Origin: Parapristionchus giblindavisi
Taxonomy: Eukaryota > Nematoda > Chromadorea > Rhabditida > Diplogasteridae
Assembly (NCBI GenBank): GCA_943737045.1
Contig: CALSFV010000280.1
Location: forward strand, 124,001-188,000
DNA: 64,000 nt
Reading direction: 5' to 3'
In this document: positions 1 through 9,705 of the stretch, piece after piece
Numbering within the stretch: the stretch's first letter is position 1
Layout of the letters: each line of letters opens with the position of its first letter
Translations under genes and position numbers: made by a program
Notes under the pieces: generated by a model
What the model was told of the DNA's origin: nothing
Database searches by the model: none
What the model saw: only the letters and a program-made list of their open reading frames with translations

Positions 1-66
1 CATTATAATGATCAAAGATCAGATCAGAATGTTGTTGAAAGATCAGAATGTTGTCGTTAGGATAAA

Positions 67-99
<33 letters not shown>

Positions 100-355
100 T
101 TAATTTAATAATTCAAGTTTTTTCTCCCATTGGTAGACAATCTCTTCATCTCTTTATTTCAGGCGCGAAAAAGTCAGTTACAAATGAAATCTAAATTTAC
201 AAGTAAGACCGGAAGAATCAATCAATAAACCAACCGAATAAATCAATAAGTGAACGGAATCAATCGATAACTGATTGTGAGGAATGATTAATAAGGCAAT
301 GTACAAATGGATATATGAACATATTAGTTGATGGACGTTATTTTTACAAGATCAT

Positions 356-440
356 ACAAGCGAATGAGTGAAATTTTGATCCCTCGACTCTGTTTGACAG
401 AATAAGGATCAAAGATCAAATTTCATTTGCCAATTTCTGA
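356..440 (+). repeat. Spacer sub-repeat R2
   Basis: A ~85-bp module: AAGCGAATGAGTGA, then ATCCCTCGACTCTG, TTTGACAGAATAAGGATCAAA, then CATTTGCCAATTTCTGA (spans joined here only as landmarks). It is a diverged paralogue of R3 (463-585) and R1 (from about 1411). All units carry it. Its function is unknown; it most likely arose by local duplication inside an ancestral spacer. Confidence 0.75.
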
Positions 441-462
441 AAAGAAAAGAAATTATTTTCAA

Positions 463-585
463 CAGTTTTATGATGCATTAAACCGTTTCTTACAAAGCGA
501 ATGAGCGATATTTTTTATCCCTCTGCTCTGGTTGACAGAATAAAGATCAAAGATCAAAGATCAAAATTCATTTGTCAATTTCTCA
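463..585 (+). repeat. Spacer sub-repeat R3
   Basis: Begins CAGTTTTATGATGCATTA, continues CCGTTTCTTACAAAGCGAATG and ends CATTTGTCAATTTCTC. Its left part matches the palindrome region downstream of U5 (CAGTTTTATAATTCATAA, then CTGTTTCTTAGAAAGCGAATG at 1411-1451), but the dyad has decayed here. It holds three tandem GATCAAA units. It ends about 60 bp upstream of 5S. Confidence 0.75.
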
Positions 586-646
586 ATCTATACGTTTACT
601 CGTGGTTAGTAGCGAATAGTCCCCAAGCTCGCACTCTCTCTATCTC

Positions 647-765
647 GCTTACGACCATACCTCGTTGAGAACACGGCATCCCGTCCGATCTGCCAAGTTA
701 AGCAACGGTGGGCCCAGTTAGTACTTGGATCGGAGACGGCTTGGGAATCCTGGGTGTTGTAAGCA
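647..765 (+). rRNA. 5S ribosomal RNA, unit 1
   Basis: Structural RNA of the large ribosomal subunit, transcribed by RNA polymerase III. Recognised from the conserved core: CCCGTCCGATCTG, AAGTTAAGCAACGG (A-box region, nt 50-63), TTAGTACTTGGATCGGAGAC (C-box region) and CTGGGAATCC-type 3' half. Terminal nt 1-6 GCTTAC pairs with nt 113-118 GTAAGC, closing helix I; nt 67-71 CCCAG pairs with nt 104-108 CTGGG, the helix IV stem. Length 119 nt is normal for a eukaryotic 5S. The start is set by helix I; the end could be one base shorter. The 3' half is very close to nematode 5S as remembered. The promoter is internal, and T-runs follow directly. A U5 gene lies 497 bp downstream on the same strand. Confidence 0.96.
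696..743 (+). promoter_or_regulatory. 5S internal control region (A box to C box)
   Basis: By analogy with other eukaryotic 5S genes, TFIIIA/TFIIIC contact the gene body over about nt 50-97: AAGTTAAGCAACGG as A box, an intermediate element near CCCAGTTAG, and TACTTGGATCGGAGACGG as C box. It is unchanged by eye in all copies except unit 39, which has a G-to-T change at its last base (58215). Binding itself is inferred. Confidence 0.7.
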
Positions 766-766
766 C

Positions 767-780
767 TTTTGCATTTTTTT
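767..780 (+). terminator. Pol III terminator of 5S (T4 followed by T7)
   Basis: A run of four T at 767-770, one base past the mature 5S end, is backed by seven T at 774-780. Runs of four or more T on the non-template strand are the standard Pol III stop. Conserved downstream of 5S in every unit; in unit 38 the second run has eight T. In unit 17 a transposon separates this terminator from the gene body. Confidence 0.8.
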
Positions 781-1185
781 CAAAATATTTTTGACATTTT
801 TTCCGATTTTCCAAGCCATATCCATATAACCTGTTGTTGTTTGTGCTACTTTTGAAGCGAAACTAAAAATATCTAGGGCATGATGGACAAATAACAGAGT
901 TAGACACATTTTTATAGCATTTTCTGAGATTTATAACTCAAATACAGTACTTTCATTTGGGTGTTTGTTGCTACAGTAATTAGTATCTTGATCTGTCAAT
1001 ACATGTACACACCATCATAAGTTTATTGATTGTATCGGATTCTCGGAGTGATAAAAACGCAGAGATAAACTCGCGTGATTTCCATTCTTTTGTTGTAAAT
1101 GAGGGACAAATTGAAATTGAATATATAATCACTTCTTGTCACATCACTACAACACCTACAGATATAATTGACTGATTAGAGATGA

Positions 1186-1226
1186 CGAAAGGAGCGGCAA
1201 CCAAACCCGTCTGACATGCGCCGCAC
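1186..1226 (+). promoter_or_regulatory. Candidate proximal sequence element (PSE) of U5
   Basis: The most GC-rich block of an otherwise AT-rich spacer, at about -77 to -37 from the U5 start: GGAGCGGCAACCAAACCCG, then GACATGCGCCGCAC. Pol II snRNA genes in animals use a PSE at about this distance, bound by SNAPc. Position, composition and conservation support the call; I did not match a defined consensus. Unit 36 carries a C-to-G change in the block and more changes between it and U5. The corresponding block precedes U5 in every unit. Confidence 0.5.
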
Positions 1227-1262
1227 AAACCAAATAGGCCACATCTGTCAGTAGGCAACACT

Positions 1263-1382
1263 ATCTCTGGATCCTCTGCAATTATCCGAGAAAATCTTTC
1301 GCCTTTTACTAAAGATTTCCGTGCAGAGGATCAAACTATGAGTATTACTCATTTTTTGGAATCCCCTCGAAAGAGCGGGATA
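1263..1382 (+). ncRNA. U5 spliceosomal snRNA, unit 1
   Basis: RNA core of the U5 snRNP, which holds the 5' and 3' exons together during pre-mRNA splicing in the nucleus. Decisive motif: the invariant 11-nt loop I CGCCTTTTACT (nt 38-48) between 8-bp arms AAATCTTT (30-37) and AAAGATTT (49-56), followed by CCGTG. Stem I pairs nt 8-18 (GATCCTCTGCA) with nt 60-70 (TGCAGAGGATC), 11 perfect pairs. A short hairpin ATGAG/CTCAT (76-90) leads into the Sm-binding site ATTTTTTGG (89-97). The 3' hairpin ATCCCCTC-GAAA-GAGCGGGAT (100-119) has a GAAA loop and one bulged C. About 120 nt matches the family. The 5' end is set by analogy with ATACTCTGG of vertebrate U5 and may be off by 1-3 nt. Confidence 0.94.
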
Positions 1383-1401
1383 ATAAATTGGAAAAAGGAA
1401 A

Positions 1402-1442
1402 TCTAAGAAACAGTTTTATAATTCATAAAACTGTTTCTTAGA
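1402..1442. repeat. 18-bp perfect palindrome with 5-nt loop, downstream of U5
   Basis: Left arm 1402-1419 (TCTAAGAAACAGTTTTAT), loop AATTC, right arm 1425-1442 (ATAAAACTGTTTCTTAGA). It begins 20 bp past the U5 end and is intact in the units inspected. It could be a cruciform or hairpin acting in U5 3' end formation, or just a remnant of the sub-repeat family. The homologous region of R3 has lost the dyad, so the perfect pairing here may be maintained. Role unknown. Confidence 0.8.
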
Positions 1443-1510
1443 AAGCGAATGAGCGAAGTTTTCGACACCTCGGCTCTGTTTGGCATTATAATGATCAAAG
1501 ATCAGATCAG
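1411..1510 (+). repeat. Spacer sub-repeat R1
   Basis: Third member of the R1-R3 family: CAGTTTTAT, CTGTTTCTTA, AAGCGAATGAGCGAAG, CTCGGCTCTGTTTGGCA, GATCAAAGATCAGATCAGA. It is followed by a local direct repeat GATCAGAATGTTGT (twice, 21 bp apart at most) that was the substrate of a 19-bp deletion after unit 15 (22551-22565 region). Confidence 0.7.
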
Positions 1511-1549
1511 AATGTTGTTGAAAGATCAGAATGTTGTCGTTAGGATAAA

Positions 1550-1591
<42 letters not shown>
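1550..1591. repeat. (ATT)n microsatellite, n = 14 here
   Basis: Uninterrupted ATT tract in every U5-to-5S spacer. Length varies from about 10 (for example 7515-7544) to 16 copies (48241-48288). The longer tracts sit in spacers with A rather than G in AAAAAGG(A/G)AATCT after U5, so length tracks unit lineage. Copies before units 17 and 18 start AAAAGTATT instead of AAAATTATT. Confidence 0.9.
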
Positions 1592-2138
1592 TTAATTTAA
1601 TAATTCAAGTTTTTTCTCCCATTGGTAGACAATCTCTTCATCTCTTTATTTCAGGCGCGAAAAAGTCAGTTACAAATGAAATCTAAATTTACAAGTAAGA
1701 CCGGAAGAATCAATCAATAAACCAACCGAATAAATCAATAAGTGAACGGAATCAATCGATAACTGATTGTGAGGAATGATTAATAAGGCAATGTACAAAT
1801 GGATATATGAACATATTAGTTGATGGACGTTATTTTTACAAGATCATACAAGCGAATGAGTGAAATTTTGATCCCTCGACTCTGTTTGACAGAATAAGGA
1901 TCAAAGATCAAATTTCATTTGCCAATTTCTGAAAAGAAAAGAAATTATTTTCAACAGTTTTATGATGCATTAAACCGTTTCTTACAAAGCGAATGAGCGA
2001 TATTTTTTATCCCTCTGCTCTGGTTGACAGAATAAAGATCAAAGATCAAAGATCAAAATTCATTTGTCAATTTCTCAATCTATACGTTTACTCGTGGTTA
2101 GTAGCGAATAGTCCCCAAGCTCGCACTCTCTCTATCTC

Positions 2139-2257
2139 GCTTACGACCATACCTCGTTGAGAACACGGCATCCCGTCCGATCTGCCAAGTTAAGCAACGG
2201 TGGGCCCAGTTAGTACTTGGATCGGAGACGGCTTGGGAATCCTGGGTGTTGTAAGCA
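2139..2257 (+). rRNA. 5S ribosomal RNA, unit 2
   Basis: No difference seen from the 647 copy. The following spacer has the full-length ATATCCATATAACC form and a private ACAGAAATTAG change near 2466. Confidence 0.95.
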
Positions 2258-2754
2258 CTTTTGCATTTTTTTCAAAATATTTTTGACATTTTTTCCGATT
2301 TTCCAAGCCATATCCATATAACCTGTTGTTGTTTGTGCTACTTTTGAAGCGAAACTAAAAATATCTAGGGCATGATGGACAAATAACAGAGTTAGACACA
2401 TTTTTATAGCATTTTCTGAGATTTATAACTCAAATACAGTACTTTCATTTGGGTGTTTGTTGCTACAGAAATTAGTATCTTGATCTGTCAATACATGCAC
2501 ACACCATCATAAGTTTATTGATTGTATCGGATTCTCGGAGTGATAAAAACGCAGAGATAAACTCGCGTGATTTCCATTCTTTTGTTGTAAATGAGGGACA
2601 AATTGAAATTGAATATATAATCACTTCTTGTCACATCACTACAACACCTACAGATATAATTGACTGATTAGAGATGAAGAAAGGAGCGGCAACCAAACCC
2701 GTCTGACATGCGCCGCACAAACCAAATAGGCCACATCTGTCAGTAGGCAACACT

Positions 2755-2874
2755 ATCTCTGGATCCTCTGCAATTATCCGAGAAAATCTTTCGCCTTTTA
2801 CTAAAGATTTCCGTGCAGAGGATCAAACTATGAGTATTACTCATTTTTTGGAATCCCCTCGAAAGAGCGGGATA
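2755..2874 (+). ncRNA. U5 snRNA, unit 2
   Basis: Same as the 1263 copy through loop I, Sm site and 3' hairpin. One private C-to-A change (2678) lies upstream, just outside the candidate PSE. Confidence 0.93.
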
Positions 2875-3041
2875 ATAAATTGGAAAAAGGAAATCTAAGA
2901 AACAGTTTTATAATTCATAAAACTGTTTCTTAGAAAGCGAATGAGCGAAGTTTTCGACACCTCGGCTCTGTTTGGCATTATAATGATCAAAGATCAGATC
3001 AGAATGTTGTTGAAAGATCAGAATGTTGTCGTTAGGATAAA

Positions 3042-3077
<36 letters not shown>

Positions 3078-3631
3078 TTAATTTAATAATTCAAGTTTTT
3101 TCTCCCATTGGTAGACAATCTCTTCATCTCTTTATTTCAGGCGCGAAAAAGTCAGTTACAAATGAAATCTAAATTTACAAGTAAGACCGGAAGAATCAAT
3201 CAATAAACCAACCGAATAAATCAATAAGTGAACGGAATCAATCGATAACTGATTGTGAGGAATGATTAATAAGGCAATGTACAAATGGATATATGAACAT
3301 ATTAGTTGATGGACGTTATTTTTACAAGATCATACAAGCGAATGAGTGAAATTTTGATCCCTCGACTCTGTTTGACAGAATAAGGATCAAAGATCAAAGA
3401 TCAAATTTCATTTGCCAATTTCTGAAAAGAAAAGAAATTATTTTCAACAGTTTTATGATGCATTAAACCGTTTCTTACAAAGCGAATGAGCGATATTTTT
3501 TATCCCTCTGCTCTGGTTGACAGAATAAAGATCAAAGATCAAAGATCAAAATTCATTTGTCAATTTCTCAATCTATACGTTTACTCGTGGTTAGTAGCGA
3601 ATAGTCCCCAAGCTCGCACTCTCTCTATCTC

Positions 3632-3750
3632 GCTTACGACCATACCTCGTTGAGAACACGGCATCCCGTCCGATCTGCCAAGTTAAGCAACGGTGGGCCC
3701 AGTTAGTACTTGGATCGGAGACGGCTTGGGAATCCTGGGTGTTGTAAGCA
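3632..3750 (+). rRNA. 5S ribosomal RNA, unit 3
   Basis: Matches the 647 copy. From the spacer leading into this gene onward, sub-repeat R2 has three GATCAAA units instead of two. Confidence 0.95.
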
Positions 3751-4248
3751 CTTTTGCATTTTTTTCAAAATATTTTTGACATTTTTTCCGATTTTCCAAG
3801 CCATATCCATATAACCTGTTGTTGTTTGTGCTACTTTTGAAGCGAAACTAAAAATATCTAGGGCATGATGGACAAATAACAGAGTTAGACACATTTTTTA
3901 TAGCATTTTCTGAGATTTATAACTCAAATACAGTACTTTCATTTGGGTGTTTGTTGCTACAGTAATTAGTATCTTGATCTGTCAATACATGTACACACCA
4001 TCATAAGTTTATTGATTGTATCGGATTCTCGGAGTGATAAAAACGCAGAGATAAACTCGCGTGATTTCCATTCTTTTGTTGTAAATGAGGGACAAATTGA
4101 AATTGAATATATAATCACTTCTTGTCACATCACTACAACACCTACAGATATAATTGACTGATTAGAGATGACGAAAGGAGCGGCAACCAAACCCGTCTGA
4201 CATGCGCCGCACAAACCAAATAGGCCACATCTGTCAGTAGGCAACACT

Positions 4249-4368
4249 ATCTCTGGATCCTCTGCAATTATCCGAGAAAATCTTTCGCCTTTTACTAAAG
4301 ATTTCCGTGCAGAGGATCAAACTATGAGTATTACTCATTTTTTGGAATCCCCTCGAAAGAGCGGGATA
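4249..4368 (+). ncRNA. U5 snRNA, unit 3
   Basis: Matches the 1263 copy; stem I fully paired. Confidence 0.93.
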
Positions 4369-4535
4369 ATAAATTGGAAAAAGGAAATCTAAGAAACAGT
4401 TTTATAATTCATAAAACTGTTTCTTAGAAAGCGAATGAGCGAAGTTTTCGACACCTCGGCTCTGTTTGGCATTATAATGATCAAAGATCAGATCAGAATG
4501 TTGTTGAAAGATCAGAATGTTGTCGTTAGGATAAA

Positions 4536-4568
<33 letters not shown>

Positions 4569-5122
4569 TTAATTTAATAATTCAAGTTTTTTCTCCCATT
4601 GGTAGACAATCTCTTCATCTCTTTATTTCAGGCGCGAAAAAGTCAGTTACAAATGAAATCTAAATTTACAAGTAAGACCGGAAGAATCAATCAATAAACC
4701 AACCGAATAAATCAATAAGTGAACGGAATCAATCGATAACTGATTGTGAGGAATGATTAATAAGGCAATGTACAAATGGATATATGAACATATTAGTTGA
4801 TGGACGTTATTTTTACAAGATCATACAAGCGAATGAGTGAAATTTTGATCCCTCGACTCTGTTTGACAGAATAAGGATCAAAGATCAAAGATCAAATTTC
4901 ATTTGCCAATTTCTGAAAAGAAAAGAAATTATTTTCAACAGTTTTATGATGCATTAAACCGTTTCTTACAAAGCGAATGAGCGATATTTTTTATCCCTCT
5001 GCTCTGGTTGACAGAATAAAGATCAAAGATCAAAGATCAAAATTCATTTGTCAATTTCTCAATCTATACGTTTACTCGTGGTTAGTAGCGAATAGTCCCC
5101 AAGCTCGCACTCTCTCTATCTC

Positions 5123-5241
5123 GCTTACGACCATACCTCGTTGAGAACACGGCATCCCGTCCGATCTGCCAAGTTAAGCAACGGTGGGCCCAGTTAGTAC
5201 TTGGATCGGAGACGGCTTGGGAATCCTGGGTGTTGTAAGCA
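5123..5241 (+). rRNA. 5S ribosomal RNA, unit 4
   Basis: Matches the 647 copy; full-length spacer form. Confidence 0.95.
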
Positions 5242-5739
5242 CTTTTGCATTTTTTTCAAAATATTTTTGACATTTTTTCCGATTTTCCAAGCCATATCCA
5301 TATAACCTGTTGTTGTTTGTGCTACTTTTGAAGCGAAACTAAAAATATCTAGGGCATGATGGACAAATAACAGAGTTAGACACATTTTTTATAGCATTTT
5401 CTGAGATTTATAACTCAAATACAGTACTTTCATTTGGGTGTTTGTTGCTACAGTAATTAGTATCTTGATCTGTCAATACATGTACACACCATCATAAGTT
5501 TATTGATTGTATCGGATTCTCGGAGTGATAAAAACGCAGAGATAAACTCGCGTGATTTCCATTCTTTTGTTGTAAATGAGGGACAAATTGAAATTGAATA
5601 TATAATCACTTCTTGTCACATCACTACAACACCTACAGATATAATTGACTGATTAGAGATGACGAAAGGAGCGGCAACCAAACCCGTCTGACATGCGCCG
5701 CACAAACCAAATAGGCCACATCTGTCAGTAGGCAACACT

Positions 5740-5859
5740 ATCTCTGGATCATCTGCAATTATCCGAGAAAATCTTTCGCCTTTTACTAAAGATTTCCGTG
5801 CAGAGGATCAAACTATGAGTATTACTCATTTTTTGGAATCCCCTCGAAAGAGCGGGATA
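5740..5859 (+). ncRNA. U5 snRNA, unit 4 (stem I variant C12A)
   Basis: Reads GGATCATCTGCA instead of GGATCCTCTGCA, so nt 12 no longer pairs with G66. The rest of stem I, loop I and the Sm site are intact. The same variant is in units 6, 7, 8, 9 and 11. Confidence 0.92.
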
Positions 5860-6610
5860 ATAAATTGGAAAAAGGGAATCTAAGAAACAGTTTTATAATT
5901 CATAAAACTGTTTCTTAGAAAGCGAATGAGCGAAGTTTTCGACACCTCGGCTCTGTTTGGCATTATAATGATCAAAGATCAGATCAGAATGTTGTTGAAA
6001 GATCAGAATGTTGTCGTTAGGATAAAATTATTATTATTATTATTATTATTATTATTTTAATTTAATAATTCAAGTTTTTTCTCCCATTGGTAGACAATCT
6101 CTTCATCTCTTTATTTCAGGCGCGAAAAAGTCAGTTACAAATGAAATCTAAATTTACAAGTAAGACCGGAAGAATCAATCAATAAACCAACCGAATAAAT
6201 CAATAAGTGAACGGAATCAATCGATAACTGATTGTGAGGAATGATTAATAAGGCAATGTACAAATGGATATATGAACATATTAGTTGATGGACGTTATTT
6301 TTACAAGATCATACAAGCGAATGAGTGAAATTTTGATCCCTCGACTCTGTTTGACAGAATAAGGATCAAAGATCAAAGATCAAATTTCATTTGCCAATTT
6401 CTGAAAAGAAAAGAAATTATTTTCAACAGTTTTATGATGCATTAAACCGTTTCTTACAAAGCGAATGAGCGATATTTTTTATCCCTCTGCTCTGGTTGAC
6501 AGAATAAAGATCAAAGATCAAAGATCAAAATTCATTTGTCAATTTCTCAATCTATACGTTTACTCGTGGTTAGTAGCGAATAGTCCCCAAGCTCGCACTC
6601 TCTCTATCTC

Positions 6611-6729
6611 GCTTACGACCATACCTCGTTGAGAACACGGCATCCCGTCCGATCTGCCAAGTTAAGCAACGGTGGGCCCAGTTAGTACTTGGATCGGAGA
6701 CGGCTTGGGAATCCTGGGTGTTGTAAGCA
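6611..6729 (+). rRNA. 5S ribosomal RNA, unit 5
   Basis: Matches the 647 copy; full-length spacer form. Confidence 0.95.
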
Positions 6730-7227
6730 CTTTTGCATTTTTTTCAAAATATTTTTGACATTTTTTCCGATTTTCCAAGCCATATCCATATAACCTGTTG
6801 TTGTTTGTGCTACTTTTGAAGCGAAACTAAAAATATCTAGGGCATGATGGACAAATAACAGAGTTAGACACATTTTTTATAGCATTTTCTGAGATTTATA
6901 ACTCAAATACAGTACTTTCATTTGGGTGTTTGTTGCTACAGTAATTAGTATCTTGATCTGTCAATACATGTACACACCATCATAAGTTTATTGATTGTAT
7001 CGGATTCTCGGAGTGATAAAAACGCAGAGATAAACTCGCGTGATTTCCATTCTTTTGTTGTAAATGAGGGACAAATTGAAATTGAATATATAATCACTTC
7101 TTGTCACATCACTACAACACCTACAGATATAATTGACTGATTAGAGATGACGAAAGGAGCGGCAACCAAACCCGTCTGACATGCGCCGCACAAACCAAAT
7201 AGGCCACATCTGTCAGTAGGCAACACT

Positions 7228-7347
7228 ATCTCTGGATCCTCTGCAATTATCCGAGAAAATCTTTCGCCTTTTACTAAAGATTTCCGTGCAGAGGATCAAA
7301 CTATGAGTATTACTCATTTTTTGGAATCCCCTCGAAAGAGCGGGATA
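7228..7347 (+). ncRNA. U5 snRNA, unit 5
   Basis: Standard form with C12, lying between two C12A units. Confidence 0.93.
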
Positions 7348-8098
7348 ATAAATTGGAAAAAGGGAATCTAAGAAACAGTTTTATAATTCATAAAACTGTT
7401 TCTTAGAAAGCGAATGAGCGAAGTTTTCGACACCTCGGCTCTGTTTGGCATTATAATGATCAAAGATCAGATCAGAATGTTGTTGAAAGATCAGAATGTT
7501 GTCGTTAGGATAAAATTATTATTATTATTATTATTATTATTATTTTAATTTAATAATTCAAGTTTTTTCTCCCATTGGTAGACAATCTCTTCATCTCTTT
7601 ATTTCAGGCGCGAAAAAGTCAGTTACAAATGAAATCTAAATTTACAAGTAAGACCGGAAGAATCAATCAATAAACCAACCGAATAAATCAATAAGTGAAC
7701 GGAATCAATCGATAACTGATTGTGAGGAATGATTAATAAGGCAATGTACAAATGGATATATGAACATATTAGTTGATGGACGTTATTTTTACAAGATCAT
7801 ACAAGCGAATGAGTGAAATTTTGATCCCTCGACTCTGTTTGACAGAATAAGGATCAAAGATCAAAGATCAAATTTCATTTGCCAATTTCTGAAAAGAAAA
7901 GAAATTATTTTCAACAGTTTTATGATGCATTAAACCGTTTCTTACAAAGCGAATGAGCGATATTTTTTATCCCTCTGCTCTGGTTGACAGAATAAAGATC
8001 AAAGATCAAAGATCAAAATTCATTTGTCAATTTCTCAATCTATACGTTTACTCGTGGTTAGTAGCGAATAGTCCCCAAGCTCGCACTCTCTCTATCTC

Positions 8099-8217
8099 GC
8101 TTACGACCATACCTCGTTGAGAACACGGCATCCCGTCCGATCTGCCAAGTTAAGCAACGGTGGGCCCAGTTAGTACTTGGATCGGAGACGGCTTGGGAAT
8201 CCTGGGTGTTGTAAGCA
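8099..8217 (+). rRNA. 5S ribosomal RNA, unit 6
   Basis: Matches the 647 copy. First 'A' member of the two-unit alternation: full-length spacer, TTTTTTATAG run, and CGGTTCTG after U5 (8926). Confidence 0.95.
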
Positions 8218-8715
8218 CTTTTGCATTTTTTTCAAAATATTTTTGACATTTTTTCCGATTTTCCAAGCCATATCCATATAACCTGTTGTTGTTTGTGCTA
8301 CTTTTGAAGCGAAACTAAAAATATCTAGGGCATGATGGACAAATAACAGAGTTAGACACATTTTTTATAGCATTTTCTGAGATTTATAACTCAAATACAG
8401 TACTTTCATTTGGGTGTTTGTTGCTACAGTAATTAGTATCTTGATCTGTCAATACATGTACACACCATCATAAGTTTATTGATTGTATCGGATTCTCGGA
8501 GTGATAAAAACGCAGAGATAAACTCGCGTGATTTCCATTCTTTTGTTGTAAATGAGGGACAAATTGAAATTGAATATATAATCACTTCTTGTCACATCAC
8601 TACAACACCTACAGATATAATTGACTGATTAGAGATGACGAAAGGAGCGGCAACCAAACCCGTCTGACATGCGCCGCACAAACCAAATAGGCCACATCTG
8701 TCAGTAGGCAACACT

Positions 8716-8835
8716 ATCTCTGGATCATCTGCAATTATCCGAGAAAATCTTTCGCCTTTTACTAAAGATTTCCGTGCAGAGGATCAAACTATGAGTATTA
8801 CTCATTTTTTGGAATCCCCTCGAAAGAGCGGGATA
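8716..8835 (+). ncRNA. U5 snRNA, unit 6 (C12A)
   Basis: Stem I variant GGATCATC; otherwise standard. Confidence 0.92.
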
Positions 8836-9586
8836 ATAAATTGGAAAAAGGGAATCTAAGAAACAGTTTTATAATTCATAAAACTGTTTCTTAGAAAGCG
8901 AATGAGCGAAGTTTTCGACACCTCGGTTCTGTTTGGCATTATAATGATCAAAGATCAGATCAGAATGTTGTTGAAAGATCAGAATGTTGTCGTTAGGATA
9001 AAATTATTATTATTATTATTATTATTATTATTTTAATTTAATAATTCAAGTTTTTTCTCCCATTGGTAGACAATCTCTTCATCTCTTTATTTCAGGCGCG
9101 AAAAAGTCAGTTACAAATGAAATCTAAATTTACAAGTAAGACCGGAAGAATCAATCAATAAACCAACCGAATAAATCAATAAGTGAACGGAATCAATCGA
9201 TAACTGATTGTGAGGAATGATTAATAAGGCAATGTACAAATGGATATATGAACATATTAGTTGATGGACGTTATTTTTACAAGATCATACAAGCGAATGA
9301 GTGAAATTTTGATCCCTCGACTCTGTTTGACAGAATAAGGATCAAAGATCAAAGATCAAATTTCATTTGCCAATTTCTGAAAAGAAAAGAAATTATTTTC
9401 AACAGTTTTATGATGCATTAAACCGTTTCTTACAAAGCGAATGAGCGATATTTTTTATCCCTCTGCTCTGGTTGACAGAATAAAGATCAAAGATCAAAGA
9501 TCAAAATTCATTTGTCAATTTCTCAATCTATACGTTTACTCGTGGTTAGTAGCGAATAGTCCCCAAGCTCGCACTCTCTCTATCTC

Positions 9587-9705
9587 GCTTACGACCATAC
9601 CTCGTTGAGAACACGGCATCCCGTCCGATCTGCCAAGTTAAGCAACGGTGGGCCCAGTTAGTACTTGGATCGGAGACGGCTTGGGAATCCTGGGTGTTGT
9701 AAGCA
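9587..9705 (+). rRNA. 5S ribosomal RNA, unit 7
   Basis: Matches the 647 copy. 'B' member: the downstream spacer is 2 bp shorter (ATATCCATAACC) and has TTTTTATTGC. Confidence 0.95.

Larger units (their letters stand above)
1..646. other. Partial U5-to-5S spacer at the window start
   Basis: Tail of a preceding unit whose U5 lies outside the window. It contains an (ATT)11 tract from about 66, an AT-rich stretch with no recognisable gene (about 100-350), and two GATCAAA-bearing sub-repeats at 356-440 and 463-585. This copy and the next (before 2139) have two GATCAAA units in the first sub-repeat; later copies have three. Confidence 0.85.
766..1262. other. 5S-to-U5 spacer, unit 1
   Basis: AT-rich and about 500 bp, with no supportable gene. 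After the T-runs it has an indel hotspot at about 818-830 (ATATCCATATAACC in full form; copies 2 or 6 bp shorter occur) and a T/A-run variant at about 909-918. A minus-strand reading frame of 61-70 codons crosses this spacer and the antisense of 5S, but its frame breaks between units. Its last 80 bp form the putative U5 promoter. Transposons lie in this spacer in units 15, 19 and 33. Confidence 0.8.
1383..2138. other. U5-to-5S spacer, unit 1
   Basis: About 756 bp without a recognisable gene. In order it contains the 18-bp palindrome, sub-repeat R1, an (ATT)14 tract, a ~240-bp AT-rich stretch with no visible structure (about 1600-1845), sub-repeats R2 and R3, and 50 bp of pyrimidine-rich 5S upstream sequence. 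Both strands were read for SL1, U1, U2, U4, U6 and tRNA signatures; none was found. The same description applies to this spacer in the other units. Confidence 0.8.

Noticed and set aside
540..565. Tandem GATCAAA as a U2 snRNA fragment (U2 contains GATCAAG-like sequence)
   Set aside because: No other U2 block is present; it is a short tandem motif within the sub-repeats.
784..800. ATATTTTTGAC after 5S as an Sm-binding site of another snRNA
   Set aside because: No snRNA body upstream (it is 5S and its terminator) and no clear 3' hairpin; T-rich spacer explains it.
718..909. Minus-strand reading frame of 61-70 codons recurring in almost every unit (starts MCLTLLFVHHALDIFSF)
   Set aside because: It overlaps the antisense of 5S and an AT-rich spacer. 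The 2-bp indel changes its C-terminal frame in many units, transposons cut or end it in others, and 5S variants alter it passively. It recurs only because the array repeats.
1118..1130. TATATAA as TATA box for U5
   Set aside because: It lies about 140 bp upstream of U5, far from the usual -25 to -30, in generally AT-rich sequence.
1570..1640. Possible SL RNA: TTTAATTTAATAATTCAAG followed by a GGTAGAC donor-like string
   Set aside because: No SL1 core (ACCCAAGTTTGAG), no donor at the right place and no Sm site within about 60 nt downstream.
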